Part shown: positions 21,810 to 31,499 of the stretch, one piece after another
Layout: each line of letters starts with the position of its first letter
Numbering within the stretch: the stretch's first letter is position 1
Assembly: GCA_963565915.1 (NCBI GenBank)
Contig: OY751485.1
Location: 5,518,001 to 5,582,000 of the forward strand
Direction of reading: 5' to 3'
Length of the DNA: 64,000 nucleotides
From: Entoloma clypeatum
Taxonomy: Eukaryota; Basidiomycota; Agaricomycetes; Agaricales; Entolomataceae
Notes under the pieces: generated by a model
The model's input: only the letters and a program-made list of their open reading frames with translations
Told to the model about the DNA's origin: nothing
Databases searched by the model: none
Translations under genes and position numbers: made by a program

Positions 21810-22640
21810 GAGATCAGATATTCATGGGAGTGGGAACTTGTCTTTGACCGTGAATTTATTGACCATGTGGTAATCTTGTACCAATCGTTTGGAGCCATCC
21901 TTCTTGTTGATGAAGAAGCAAGGGGAGGCATAAGGGGATTTGGACGGACGGATCTTTCCTGTTGCTAGACCCTCGTCAATGAATGCGTCCAATTCCTCTT
22001 GTTCCTTTTGTGTCATAGGATATGTATTTCCTCCTAGTTCCTTTGGTGCGTCCGGTGTAAGTTCGATACCATGGTCCCATTCCCTCTCCTTTGGGATCTT
22101 ATCAAAGTTCTCCTTCTCAAAGAGATGAGCAAGTTGTTCAATATATGAGGGTTGTTTGGTTGTGGGAGTGACAGCTTCCAAAATAGGGTCTCCAGGCTTC
22201 CATTTCTGATCCGACTTTTGGGTGCATCTTTGTCGCGCACCTCAACCATGTGAACCCGGTGTTTGCGACCATCAAGGTTAATCCTGAAATCCGAGTGTTT
22301 GGTTCGACATGTTGTTGGGCACCGGTTGTCCAATTGATTGTGGGGTTGTGGTGTATCAACCAGTCATGTCCCAAGAGCATGTCTGTTCTCCCAATGTCCA
22401 GTACCATTGCTTCCATGGTTTCCTGATGTGCTCCCAAATCCAGTTTGACTTCGGCAAGTTGGCTCGCTTTCTGTTGTCGATTTGGTGATCCATCCGCATT
22501 TAGAATCGCTATGGGCGGTATTCCTTGCGTGGGGAGGTTCTGTTCGCATACTATTCTGGGATGGATGCATGTGCGCTCACATCCGCTGTCAACCTCAGGT
22601 CGGATAACCTTTGGTCCTCGTCATGTCCTGAGCTGAGCTA
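21810..22640 (-). pseudogene. gypsy C protease and N-terminal RT
   Basis: Protease motifs DSGCERTCIH and LGHDWLIHH, then the RT fingers (ASPCFFINKKDGSKRLVQDY). A TGA replaces the Cys codon of the usual PLPCINDLL motif near 21822, and a small frame change lies near 22210. The product cannot be made as one polyprotein. Confidence 0.82.
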
Positions 22641-22796
22641 ACAGCCTGATTTCTCGTCTTTTCGGAGGTTTATCTCCCTTCACAATCTTAGTCGACGCAG
22701 CGGCTCGCTTGGCAGGGATGACATAGGTTCTATTGTCTGCAGTCATACAAGGCAAGCAAGTCCATTTAATAGATAAGGGTCGCGACTTAGCGTCGT

Positions 22797-24326
22797 TTAA
22801 TCGGACCCTTTGGGAAAATCCTTCTCGTCGGCTTCTAAGATTGTGATTTCATCATTCTCGGCATCTTCCTCGGACACCTTCCTAACCCTTCCGGAGTTCT
22901 TCTTCGGCTTGCGGCAGTTGTGTGCGATATGGCCTTCTTGGTCACAGTTGAAACACTTGCGATCATCTTTCTTCTTTGGAGGGCTACAGTCTTTAGCCAG
23001 ATGACCGAAGCGTTGACAGTTGTAGCAACGGGCTACTCCTGCTTTGTCGATCTCCATGGCCTTGCCCTGACCACCATAAGTAGTACCCAATCTGGTGCAC
23101 ATGTCGCTGCCACCTCAAATGACCAGTGCATGTCCTTCCATCTGTCGTCCTTTGTTTCGGATCTCCTTTGCATAATCGGTGTACGTCTTGCCATCACTAG
23201 CCACTTGTTCAGAGATTCTGCGGTTGACGTTCTTCTCTAGGATGTATTTCCCAGTTTCTTCGCTAAGGTTTGACAGCTTCAAGAGTTCTTTGAATTCATC
23301 CAAGGATTCATCAACAGTGCGTTTCTCTTGTTTCAGGACTTTGAGTCTTGCTTTGGCAGCGACCGATTTGATGGCAATGGAGAATCGTGTGGCGATATCA
23401 TCGGAGAAACCTAGCCAGGTGATGTTTTCCTTGTCAACAGCAAGAGCGTCTAACTTGTTACTGGCCCAGTGCCTGCCAGATCCTTCCATCGTGCGGGATA
23501 GCACCGCAAGAATCTTCTGATCATCTGTGAGGCTCTTTTGGAATCTAATGTATAGTTTGGTGGCTTTCCACCACTCGCCAAAGGTGTATCTGTCCTTGAA
23601 CATCCCAGGATCCTTGATGATCTTGGATGTATCCATTGTTTGTACAGCCGGGGCTTCTGCCATGTCTAGAGTCTGCGGAGGAGAAGAGGGGTCGGGTTGT
23701 TGGGATGAAGATGGGGTTCGGGATACAGGTAGGCGTCTGTTCGATATCTGACTGCGCGGAGTCAAAAGTAAATTCGTCAGGGGACTCGTCGGCGGAATCG
23801 GTGGCAAAACGTTCAGAGTATTTCCTCTGTAAATCTCTAAGGAATCTCTGTTCCTGCGCGTCTGTTGGTCTCGAGAAGGGGTCAAGTCTCTCGTTTCGTG
23901 CCCAGCGGTTGTACTCGGTCTGTTGTTCTTCGGTGGTGAAGTGGGCATAGATCTGCTGCTTCGAGTAAGACGTGATGATGTGGCTCTGGGACGTCTCGAT
24001 GTGAGCGTCCTAATCAATCTTCTGATAACGGTTGTCTGGACACCGATAAACTCTCTGATCTCTGTGATCCGACCTGTCTGAGGTCCTTCTTGAACGCAAA
24101 AGCTTTCGAGTTTGTTCTGTCGGGCGTTGTAACGCGCGATCTGGTGTTGCCGAGCAAGATGGATGCTCTCTGCTATCTCGCCGTGGGGGCGATGCTTGTC
24201 GTTGTCTAGTTCTTCGTCAAGCACCTGCTGTAGGATGCGACGGATCTCCGATTCGATGTACTGCTGGATAAGCGTAAAATCGATACTGTCTCGAGGACTT
24301 AGCTCCTCCTGTCGGGCTTCTGGCAT
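22797..24326 (-). pseudogene. gypsy C gag with shared stop before zinc knuckles
   Basis: Starts MPEARQEE at 24326; 403 codons to TGA at 23115-23117, then two CCHC knuckles (22797-23102). The TGA is at the same codon as in copy B and is CGA in copy A. Apart from this stop the gag appears intact. Confidence 0.85.
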
Positions 24327-24415
24327 GCTGAATGGGTTACTGGTGAAGTCTTCAAAGAAGCGCGACGTCTTGACTCATCTGGTAGTTGCTCTCTTCGCTC
24401 TGGGCGAACCTAACG

Positions 24416-24426
24416 AGATTTAGCAA
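24416..24426 (-). other. putative self-priming site, gypsy C
   Basis: On the minus strand TTGCTAAATCT starts 2 nt after the LTR end (24429). It is the perfect reverse complement of 24501-24511 read on the same strand. Confidence 0.62.
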
Positions 24427-24428
24427 CT

Positions 24429-24829
24429 TGTTATGCTTAACAAACCGTTCCAAGGTTCGGGCAGAGTATGCAGGAAGTGGAAAGGCGAAGAGCAAAGTGT
24501 TTGCTAAATCTAAGGAATCTACTATAGTACAAGAGGTTTATATAGGTACTGACTATAGGCGGTAGTGGATGAGTCAGTACTGCGGAAGGCAGTGTGCATG
24601 AGTAAGGCGACTGCGGAAGGCTATGTACAGTGAGTAAGCTGACTGCGGAAAGCGAGTCAGCGCGGGAGCGAAGTATACTAAAGGGGATGACGAAGTAATG
24701 TAATGAGTCAGACTGGGAATCGAAGGTTGCGAAAGTAGATATTAGACATAGTGAGTTCGTAAGAGGGCGCCGAGTCGGGCCGATAAGTAAAAGATATGAC
24801 GTGGTCCTCATACCGTAGAGTCTGTAACA
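24429..24829 (-). repeat. 5' LTR of gypsy C
   Basis: 401 bp, TGTTATGC to CTGTAACA on the plus strand, followed by the ACTGT duplication. Confidence 0.93.
24501..24544 (-). promoter_or_regulatory. gypsy LTR promoter: TATA box and predicted RNA start
   Basis: Minus-strand TATATAAA at 24544-24537; 33 nt downstream is AGATTTAGCAA (24511-24501), the likely 5' end of the RNA, complementary to the primer site. The same spacing is seen in copy A. Confidence 0.5.
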
Positions 24830-24834
24830 ACTGT

Positions 24835-25030
24835 TGGGCATGAGTCAACATGAGTAGGGGCCGTTAGGCAGGACAGGGGACCATTGGGAAAGAAGGGGAA
24901 CCATTATGCATGAGGGGGGACCGTTGGGCATGAGTCAATAAGAGTGGGCATGAGTCGACACAAGTGAGCATGAGTCAACGCATGTAGGGGCCGTTGGGCA
25001 TGGAGGGGGGCCGTTGGGCATTTGGCTCAA
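24835..25030 (-). repeat. 20-bp minisatellite, block 4
   Basis: Units such as CCGTTGGGCATGAG with GGGG runs; continues the array interrupted by gypsy C. Confidence 0.75.
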
Positions 25031-25668
25031 CCAAACATCATGTGACCCTCCAAACCCATCCAAACGGTGCGGGTTTTTGAAGGGTAAGAAATTCTGACCC
25101 TCACCCTTACCCTCCCTTACCTTTCACCAAAGCCCTGAGGGTTTTGTGTACCCTTGTCCATCACTACCTGCAACTCAAAAGGAACAACTGAAGTCAAAGC
25201 AACAACTCTATGCTTTTACAATGGACTGCATGGATGGTCTAACATCTTGATCTGCTCAAAACATCGCTTCGCAGTGTATATCTCAACAATTAATGCATTC
25301 CCAACATGTTCTGCACATCTGGATGATGCGGCAAAGATCCTCACCCACACCATCGCTGACTTTGAAGCTCAAGGAGGCGAGTTGGATGATGGTAAGTTTC
25401 CCTCCTCATTTACCAGCAAAATATGTATTACTGAGCTTTTATGAAGTATCTCAAAATATGTCTATTCTAGTAGGAGATTAACCATTTCATTGTGCTCTCC
25501 TCCATTCCTGATCTTGGCATATAGGTGTTCAAGGCAGCTTTCTATCCAGCCAAATTCAAGAATGCTGTGCCCAAGCATGCTGTTGCACTGGCAATAGCAT
25601 GTGCAAGTACCTCACACAGCTCACTATTGCCTTCTAATTCTCTGTCACAGATCCAGAATTGTCTCGAA

Positions 25669-25978
25669 TGTTGAAACTTTTCCATCACGTAGATTAGATT
25701 AGATTAGATTATATCACGTGACCTTTACACATCTTCAATTACATACTTATTTGGTTGGTACAAACAGTAGTACGGTATATAAGACCAGGAAACTGTTAAT
25801 ATCAACAAGTTGTCTCTTGACTCTTAACCGCCTCCATCGCTCTTACCAGCCTCAACCGCTCTCACCAGCCTCACACTCTCCAATCTATGTAAGTGGTCAG
25901 AACGGTATCGTAGAGTACTTTCACTGTAGCCGGTTGCTTCAGTACACCTGCGGCTAGCGCCCAGGTGGAACTTCAACA
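25669..25978 (+). repeat. 5' LTR of copia-2
   Basis: TGTTGAAACTTTTCC to CTTCAACA, with CACGTG near 25717 and a conserved GTAAGT at 25889-25894. Confidence 0.94.
25776..25782 (+). promoter_or_regulatory. TATA box of copia-2 LTR promoter
   Basis: TATATAA in the conserved stretch ACGGTATATAAGACCAGG, shared by every copia LTR in the window including the solo copy. Confidence 0.6.
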
Positions 25979-26322
25979 GGTTATGGGCCCCGGATAGCAG
26001 AGGGACTTGGGAAACGCTGGCAACAGCGAGTACCTGCCCACTCTACCCTGGTTGGCGAAGAACCGATCGAAAGATCTAGGTTCTGAGTCTTACTTCTTCA
26101 CATATGAACCTGGGAACGTCATTACGACAAGTACCTGTCATGAGACGTCCCTAAGGGGATTGACCTAGTACACTCCATGTGGAAACGTTGATCACACCTT
26201 ATACGTTTCTGACATATAAAGGGTTTTCCCGTGACTGCTATTCCTAAAGGGAATATGTCATAAGGAATCATTTAATTGTTTTCTTGAATCATATTCATAA
26301 CACATCGGGAACCCTTTCTTAG
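25889..26322 (+). other. candidate leader intron of copia-2
   Basis: Donor GTAAGT in the LTR (conserved in all five LTRs seen) and acceptor CCCTTTCTTAG 11 nt before the gag ATG. Removal would delete the primer site (GGTTATGGGCCCCGG at 25979-25993) and upstream ATGs, giving a translation-only message. Predicted from sequence only. Confidence 0.35.
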
Positions 26323-26333
26323 ATTCATCTAAA

Positions 26334-29300
26334 ATGTCTACCTCTCGCTCCGCCCTCGACTCCATCGCCATCTTCAACGGCATCGACTACCAAAGTTGGG
26401 CCGAAAAAATGAAGTCATACCTTCTCCATCAAGGAGTCTGGCGCCTCGTATCCGGCGACATTGAGTGCCCCGACATCAAGGACTTTACGGTCATGGTCTC
26501 CACCCCTGCCTCAGCCACTTCGACATCTGCGACTCAACCTCCGGCGGTCACTATCACTGTCGACCATCCCGCCTTCGCCAAGGAAAAGAAGGCCTGGATC
26601 AGAGACGACGACATGGCTCAGGATTCCATCTGTCTCAAAGTCTCCGAAGCAATCAGGAGGCACATCAAGGACGCCTCAACCTCAAAGGAAGCTTGGACGA
26701 CGTTGAAAGACGCGTATTCGAAGGTCTCCCCCGCCACCATTTTTGGCGACTTCAAGGCTGCTGCCTCCTTCAAGCTCTCGGGTCGCGACCCCGTACCAGA
26801 AATCGAGCGCCTCGGATCACTCTTCGCTCGCCTCAGCGACGCGAAGTTCATCGTGCCTGATCTGATGCAGGCTATGATCCTGGCGAGTGCCATCCCTGAC
26901 GCTTGGTCGTCTCTCTCCACCGCCCTCTTCCAGGTCTACGACGCCGATGACTTCACGTGGCAGGCCGTTGCTGACAGCATCGTATCAGAGTACAGGCGCA
27001 AGTATGCAATTGGGTCTACTCGGGCGTCCAACGAGCAGGCCCGGAAAATCTCCGGGACCAAGCGAAAGGGGCAAGACCCCAAATGGGAAAAGCAAACAGT
27101 GCCGAGTACCTCGCATAACAATGCTGACGAGCAGCCTAACTCGACCGACCCAAGTACCGCTTCTGAAAAGAAGAAGGGAAAGGGACGCTGGCGCAACCAG
27201 AAGAAACGTGCCAACAACGCAGACAACGAGTCCGACCAAGCCGAGGAAATGGTCGAGTTCATCGCACCAGCCATTGAGCACATCCCTCGTCGTCCTGCTC
27301 CTTGTCCCCTTCCTCCTCGTCAACGTGCCCCTTGCCCTCTCCCTCCTCGTCATGCACCTACCTTCACCACTGTAACGGGCCGCGGGAAAACTACGAGTAC
27401 CGCGCAGCCTGACTCGGAGAAAATGCAGTCTCTCCTGCAACGCATGAACCTGCCTCCTTCTCAGTACACCGGGCTTCCCTCAGGAAAGCCGTCTGTGTGG
27501 AAAAAGAATGAGAGGGTGCGAAGACTCGCCCGAGAGATCGGTGCTCAACCCTCTGGGTCAAACCTCCGTATCTTAGATACCATCATTCCTGACATCGACG
27601 AAAGGCCGGCTAAACAGCGTCGCGTAGCCCCGTCGATAGAAGAATCGCTGAAAATGATGGACATCGACCAGGAACGGATGGGGCCGGATGTGTTTGAGGA
27701 TGAGATAGAACTTGACGGTTCGTCGAAACCCTTTCTTGAACCTTATCAATTGCGGAATGCTAATAATACCTCTCAACAGACGTATAATATATTAGCCAGT
27801 ACCAGTACAGAGTGCGTAGATCACATTAGCAGTGATCTACATAAAAAATATATTAAACATTTCGCCTCTTGTACACATTGTAAGGAAAAAGAACGCGCGC
27901 AATGGATACTAGATTCCGGCGCCTCTTTACACTTCACCTATGAGTTTAAGGACTTCGCATATTATAGACCTCTCACGGTCAAGCGATTCGTCCAAACTGC
28001 AGCTAAAGGGAAGAAACTGGAAATACTCGGAGTTGGGGCCGTTCCAGTACGGCACACCCTAAATGGGGAAATAAAAACCCATCTTCTCAGACCGGTGTTC
28101 TACATCCCGGACATGGACACACGCCTATTGTCCCTAGGCATCTTCCTTAACCATGGTTACAAAGTAGACGGGACTTGTGGAGAAATTAACATCTCCAAAG
28201 GGCTGAGCAAAATCCAGTTTTCGCCCCACATCCTTGGTCAAACCATTTACTGGTTAGACACTGAAATACGCTATGACCAGATCCATGCGATCTCGAGCAA
28301 AATCACTGTTGAAACATGGCACAAGCGCCTTGGTCACCCAAATGATCAAGCACTCCGAAAGATTCCCACCAGTACCAAAGGGGTACCTGAAACACTAGTA
28401 CGTGAGAAATCACAGGAAAGTTGCACAGGTTGCCTCAAAGGGAAAATGCCAAATCAGTCATATCCAAATTCGATAACAAGGGCAACAAAAACCTTTGATC
28501 TGATCCATTCCGATCTTAAACAAATATCCACGGCATCATACCACAAATATAAATATTTCCTTACGTTTTTGGACGATTTTTCATCCCACGTCTGGGTCGT
28601 CTTGCTTAGGAAGAAGTCGGATGCTGTCATAGCACTACGACAATTCCTTGCGATGATCCAGAATCAATTCGCCGCCACTCCTAAGAAATGGCGAGTTGAT
28701 GGAGGTGGAGAATTTAACGAATACAAGGATGTACTTGCCGATCATGGAATTCTGATCGACGTCACGCTCCCGTATCAGCACCAGCAGAACGGTCGAGCAG
28801 AACGGATAAATCGAACCCTGTGGGAGAAATCTCAGGCCTTGCGCTTCGACGCGTGCTTACCACCTATGTGTTGGGAGTTCTGTTTAGAACATGCAGCTTT
28901 TCTCTACAACAGAACCCCCATGCAGCGTCTCGAATGGAATACCCCTTACTTCAGGGTGACCAATGAGATCCCCGATATGTCAAGCATCAGAGTCTTCGGA
29001 TGTCAGGCATATGTGTATATCCCAAAAGAAAAACGTAGAAATTCCCTGGAGTCTAGATCTCGATTGATGATTTATCTCGGATCAAAGCCAGGGGTCAAAG
29101 GATACCGTTTCATGGATCCTGAGACTAATACAATTTTCATGGGTGGGAAAGCTATCTTTGATGAAAGCAAGTACCCTAGATGCCACATCGACCCTTTGCC
29201 AGAGAACCATCCAGAAATGGAAAACCCAGAACCGGCTGATGAGTTTGAGGACCTCATCCCCGGAAACGATGACAATGACAGTCATTACGAAAAACCTCAC

Positions 29301-31124
29301 GACCCTGTTCCCACTGGACAGGATCACCCTGAATCAGACGATGATTTGCCGTGTAGCGAACCCGATGACGAGCCACGAGTACCCACTCCAGAGCCCGAGC
29401 AAGTACCAGATCGACCAATCAGGGAACGACGAGTTCGGAGAATGCCAGACAGCATCTATGGGGAAGACACCCCTGCTTCTGATCTTGAAAAAATGGATCG
29501 AAGACGTAGACTGGGCGGTCAAACGGCATGGATGAACGATCTCCTAATGGAGGCAATCTCCATCCAAGTAGGCATCATCGAAATGTCACACAAAGACATA
29601 TACTCTCTTCCGAACAAAGAAGATTGGTATGCGGCAGAACGAAAAGAGCTAGACATGCTCAAAAGCCGCGGGGTGATCACGGAGTTAGTACCCCTACCTA
29701 CAGGGAGGAAAGCTCTAAGGAACAAATGGGTTTACAATGAAAAGTCCGATGGGCGTCTGAAAGCACGCCTCGTCGCAAAAGGCTTCTCACAGGTAGAAGG
29801 GATCGACTTTGATCAGATCTTCTCACCAGTCGTAAGATATGAAACCGTCCGACTAATACTGGCATTGACAGCCCTTGAAGGGTGGTTCATGACTCTTTTG
29901 GACGTCTCATCAGCCTTCCTCTATGGAACGCTCCGTGAAGTTATCTATATGCGACAGCCTGAGGGCTACATAGTAAAAGGGAAAGAAAACCTCGTGTACC
30001 GACTATACAAAGCCCTATACGGACTCAAGCAGGCCGCATTAGCCTGGTGGAGGGAACTTGATTCCTCCATGAAAAAGCTCGGCTTTACCCGGCTTCACTC
30101 CGATGCGGGAGTTTTCATTCACACAAGTACCAAAGGGGAAACTGTGATCGCCGTCATTTATGTCGATGACTCTGCTTTTCTCGGCACAAACTGGGAATAC
30201 ACGCTGGAAAAGAAGAAGGCCTTCATGACAACATGGGAATGTAGGGATCTAGGCCACCTAGTCCCTGATGGGGAACCAAAAGAATTTCTCTCTATCCAAA
30301 TAAGGCAACGTGGGAAGCGGATCTTCATTGATCAAGTACCCTACCTTGAGAAAATTCTCGCACGCATGGGGATGAGCGAATCTAATGCCACCCATACCCC
30401 ACTCCCGACGGGCTACAAACCCATGAAGTCTGAAGATGAACCCAATGCAGAACTCAGATCCAAGTACCAATCCGTCATCGGGTCACTATTGTACTTAATG
30501 ATCGGGACAAGACCCGACATTTGTTTCGCCGTAATCAAAATGTCCCAATTCTCCGCAAACCCTACCAAATGCCATTTAGAAGTGGCAAGGGATATTTGCA
30601 GGTATTTGAAGGCGACAAAAAATTACGCGATCATGTACGATGGTGATTCTGGGAAAGGAATCTACGCATTCACAGACTCTGATTGGGCGTCAGACGAAAA
30701 CACCAGGAAGTCCACCACTGGTTACTTCGTATCGCTGGCATCTGGAGCAGTAACATGGGTTTCATCGGCGCAAAAAACCATTGCCCTCTCTTCCACGGAA
30801 GCAGAATACATGGCGCTATCAGATTGCAGTCGCGCAGTGACATGGCTTAGAAGCATGCTTGCCGAACTTGGGATGCAGATCGGATCAGTCCCGATCTATG
30901 GAGATAACAATGGCTCCGTCTTTATCGCATCCAACCCTGTAACTGAAAAGCGGTCCAAGCACATTGACGTGCGATTCCACTTCGTCAGAGAAAAAGTATC
31001 CGAAGGCATCATTACGGTCGAATTCATCGAAGGAGTGAATAACCCTGCAGACCTTTTAACTAAGAATCTGGGGAAAGTCCTCTTTAGCAAGTTTATCCCG
31101 TACTTTGGATTACTTAAAAACTAG
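26334..31124 (+). CDS. copia-2 Gag-Pol polyprotein (1596 aa)
   Basis: ATG at 26334 (MSTSRSALD). Order: copia-type Gag (residues 1 to about 460; no CCHC knuckle but a basic KKKGKGRWRNQKK tract); protease with DSGAS near residue 527; integrase with HHCC finger near 660-705 (HKRLGHPND...CTGCLKGK), Asp near 722 (IHSDLK), Asp near 785 (VDGGGEF) and Glu near 822 (GRAERINR); an acidic/proline linker; RT from about 1130 with YVDDSAFLG near 1277; RNase H with DSDWAS near 1443 and SSTEAEYMALSD. Compared with copia-1 the Gag tail has a duplicated APCPLPPR motif. It would replicate by reverse transcription in cytoplasmic particles. It can probably be made only from RNA in which the 27718-27779 segment is retained. 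Confidence 0.93.
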   Translation: MSTSRSALDSIAIFNGIDYQSWAEKMKSYLLHQGVWRLVSGDIECPDIKDFTVMVSTPASATSTSATQPPAVTITVDHPAFAKEKKAWIRDDDMAQDSICLKVSEAIRRHIKDASTSKEAWTTLKDAYSKVSPATIFGDFKAAASFKLSGRDPVPEIERLGSLFARLSDAKFIVPDLMQAMILASAIPDAWSSLSTALFQVYDADDFTWQAVADSIVSEYRRKYAIGSTRASNEQARKISGTKRKGQDPKWEKQTVPSTSHNNADEQPNSTDPSTASEKKKGKGRWRNQKKRANNADNESDQAEEMVEFIAPAIEHIPRRPAPCPLPPRQRAPCPLPPRHAPTFTTVTGRGKTTSTAQPDSEKMQSLLQRMNLPPSQYTGLPSGKPSVWKKNERVRRLAREIGAQPSGSNLRILDTIIPDIDERPAKQRRVAPSIEESLKMMDIDQERMGPDVFEDEIELDGSSKPFLEPYQLRNANNTSQQTYNILASTSTECVDHISSDLHKKYIKHFASCTHCKEKERAQWILDSGASLHFTYEFKDFAYYRPLTVKRFVQTAAKGKKLEILGVGAVPVRHTLNGEIKTHLLRPVFYIPDMDTRLLSLGIFLNHGYKVDGTCGEINISKGLSKIQFSPHILGQTIYWLDTEIRYDQIHAISSKITVETWHKRLGHPNDQALRKIPTSTKGVPETLVREKSQESCTGCLKGKMPNQSYPNSITRATKTFDLIHSDLKQISTASYHKYKYFLTFLDDFSSHVWVVLLRKKSDAVIALRQFLAMIQNQFAATPKKWRVDGGGEFNEYKDVLADHGILIDVTLPYQHQQNGRAERINRTLWEKSQALRFDACLPPMCWEFCLEHAAFLYNRTPMQRLEWNTPYFRVTNEIPDMSSIRVFGCQAYVYIPKEKRRNSLESRSRLMIYLGSKPGVKGYRFMDPETNTIFMGGKAIFDESKYPRCHIDPLPENHPEMENPEPADEFEDLIPGNDDNDSHYEKPHDPVPTGQDHPESDDDLPCSEPDDEPRVPTPEPEQVPDRPIRERRVRRMPDSIYGEDTPASDLEKMDRRRRLGGQTAWMNDLLMEAISIQVGIIEMSHKDIYSLPNKEDWYAAERKELDMLKSRGVITELVPLPTGRKALRNKWVYNEKSDGRLKARLVAKGFSQVEGIDFDQIFSPVVRYETVRLILALTALEGWFMTLLDVSSAFLYGTLREVIYMRQPEGYIVKGKENLVYRLYKALYGLKQAALAWWRELDSSMKKLGFTRLHSDAGVFIHTSTKGETVIAVIYVDDSAFLGTNWEYTLEKKKAFMTTWECRDLGHLVPDGEPKEFLSIQIRQRGKRIFIDQVPYLEKILARMGMSESNATHTPLPTGYKPMKSEDEPNAELRSKYQSVIGSLLYLMIGTRPDICFAVIKMSQFSANPTKCHLEVARDICRYLKATKNYAIMYDGDSGKGIYAFTDSDWASDENTRKSTTGYFVSLASGAVTWVSSAQKTIALSSTEAEYMALSDCSRAVTWLRSMLAELGMQIGSVPIYGDNNGSVFIASNPVTEKRSKHIDVRFHFVREKVSEGIITVEFIEGVNNPADLLTKNLGKVLFSKFIPYFGLLKN
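27718..27779 (+). other. 62-nt retained intron at the Gag/Pol junction
   Basis: Starts GTTCGT, has a branch-site-like TGCTAATAA and a pyrimidine run, ends CTCAACAG. Copia-1 joins the two flanks exactly (CTTGACG followed by ACGTATAA). Since 62 is not a multiple of three, removal puts TAA three codons after the junction and ends translation after Gag. Confidence 0.75.
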
Positions 31125-31189
31125 ACGAAAGAGTACCTATATGGGAAAAAGTAAGATGTATTTAGAAGTATGTACTAAATATGGGGGGG

Positions 31190-31499
31190 TGTTGAAACTT
31201 TTCCATCACGTAGATTAGATTAGATTAGATTATATCACGTGACCTTTACACATCTTCGATTACATACTTATTTGGTTGGTACAAACAGTAGTACGGTATA
31301 TAAGACCAGGAAACTGTTAATATCAACAAGTTGTCTCTTGACTCTTAACCGCCTCCATCGCTCTTACCAGCCTCAACCGCTCTCACCAGCCTCACACTCT
31401 CCAATCTATGTAAGTGGTCAGAACGGTATCGTAGAGTACTTCCACTGTAGCCGGTTGCTTCAGTACACCTGCGGCTAGCGCCCAGGTGGAACTTCAACA
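31190..31499 (+). repeat. 3' LTR of copia-2 with purine tract
   Basis: Preceded by ATATGGGGGGG at 31179-31189; TGTTGAAAC to AACA. Confidence 0.94.

Larger units (their letters stand above)
18731..24829 (-). mobile_element. Ty3/gypsy chromovirus copy C, complete ends, non-autonomous
   Basis: Two 401-bp LTRs (18731-19131 and 24429-24829) differing at one position by eye, and a 5-bp duplication ACTGT at 18726-18730 and 24830-24834, show a recent insertion into minisatellite. Gag, protease, RT, RNase H, integrase, chromodomain and a 3' ORF are in chromovirus order. Pol cannot be functional: stops, indels and an integrase deletion are present. It was probably mobilised in trans by an intact relative. 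Confidence 0.95.
25669..31499 (+). mobile_element. Ty1/copia element copia-2, full length
   Basis: LTRs 25669-25978 and 31190-31499 (310 bp each, two differences seen), target duplication TCGAA at 25664-25668 and 31500-31504. Single open Gag-Pol frame of 1596 residues with all catalytic motifs. Potentially active. It contains the 62-nt intron-like segment missing from copia-1. Confidence 0.96.

Noticed and set aside
7813..24423. Plus-strand frames repeated identically over the gypsy gag copies
   Set aside because: Opposite-strand shadows of gag; they recur only because the element recurs.
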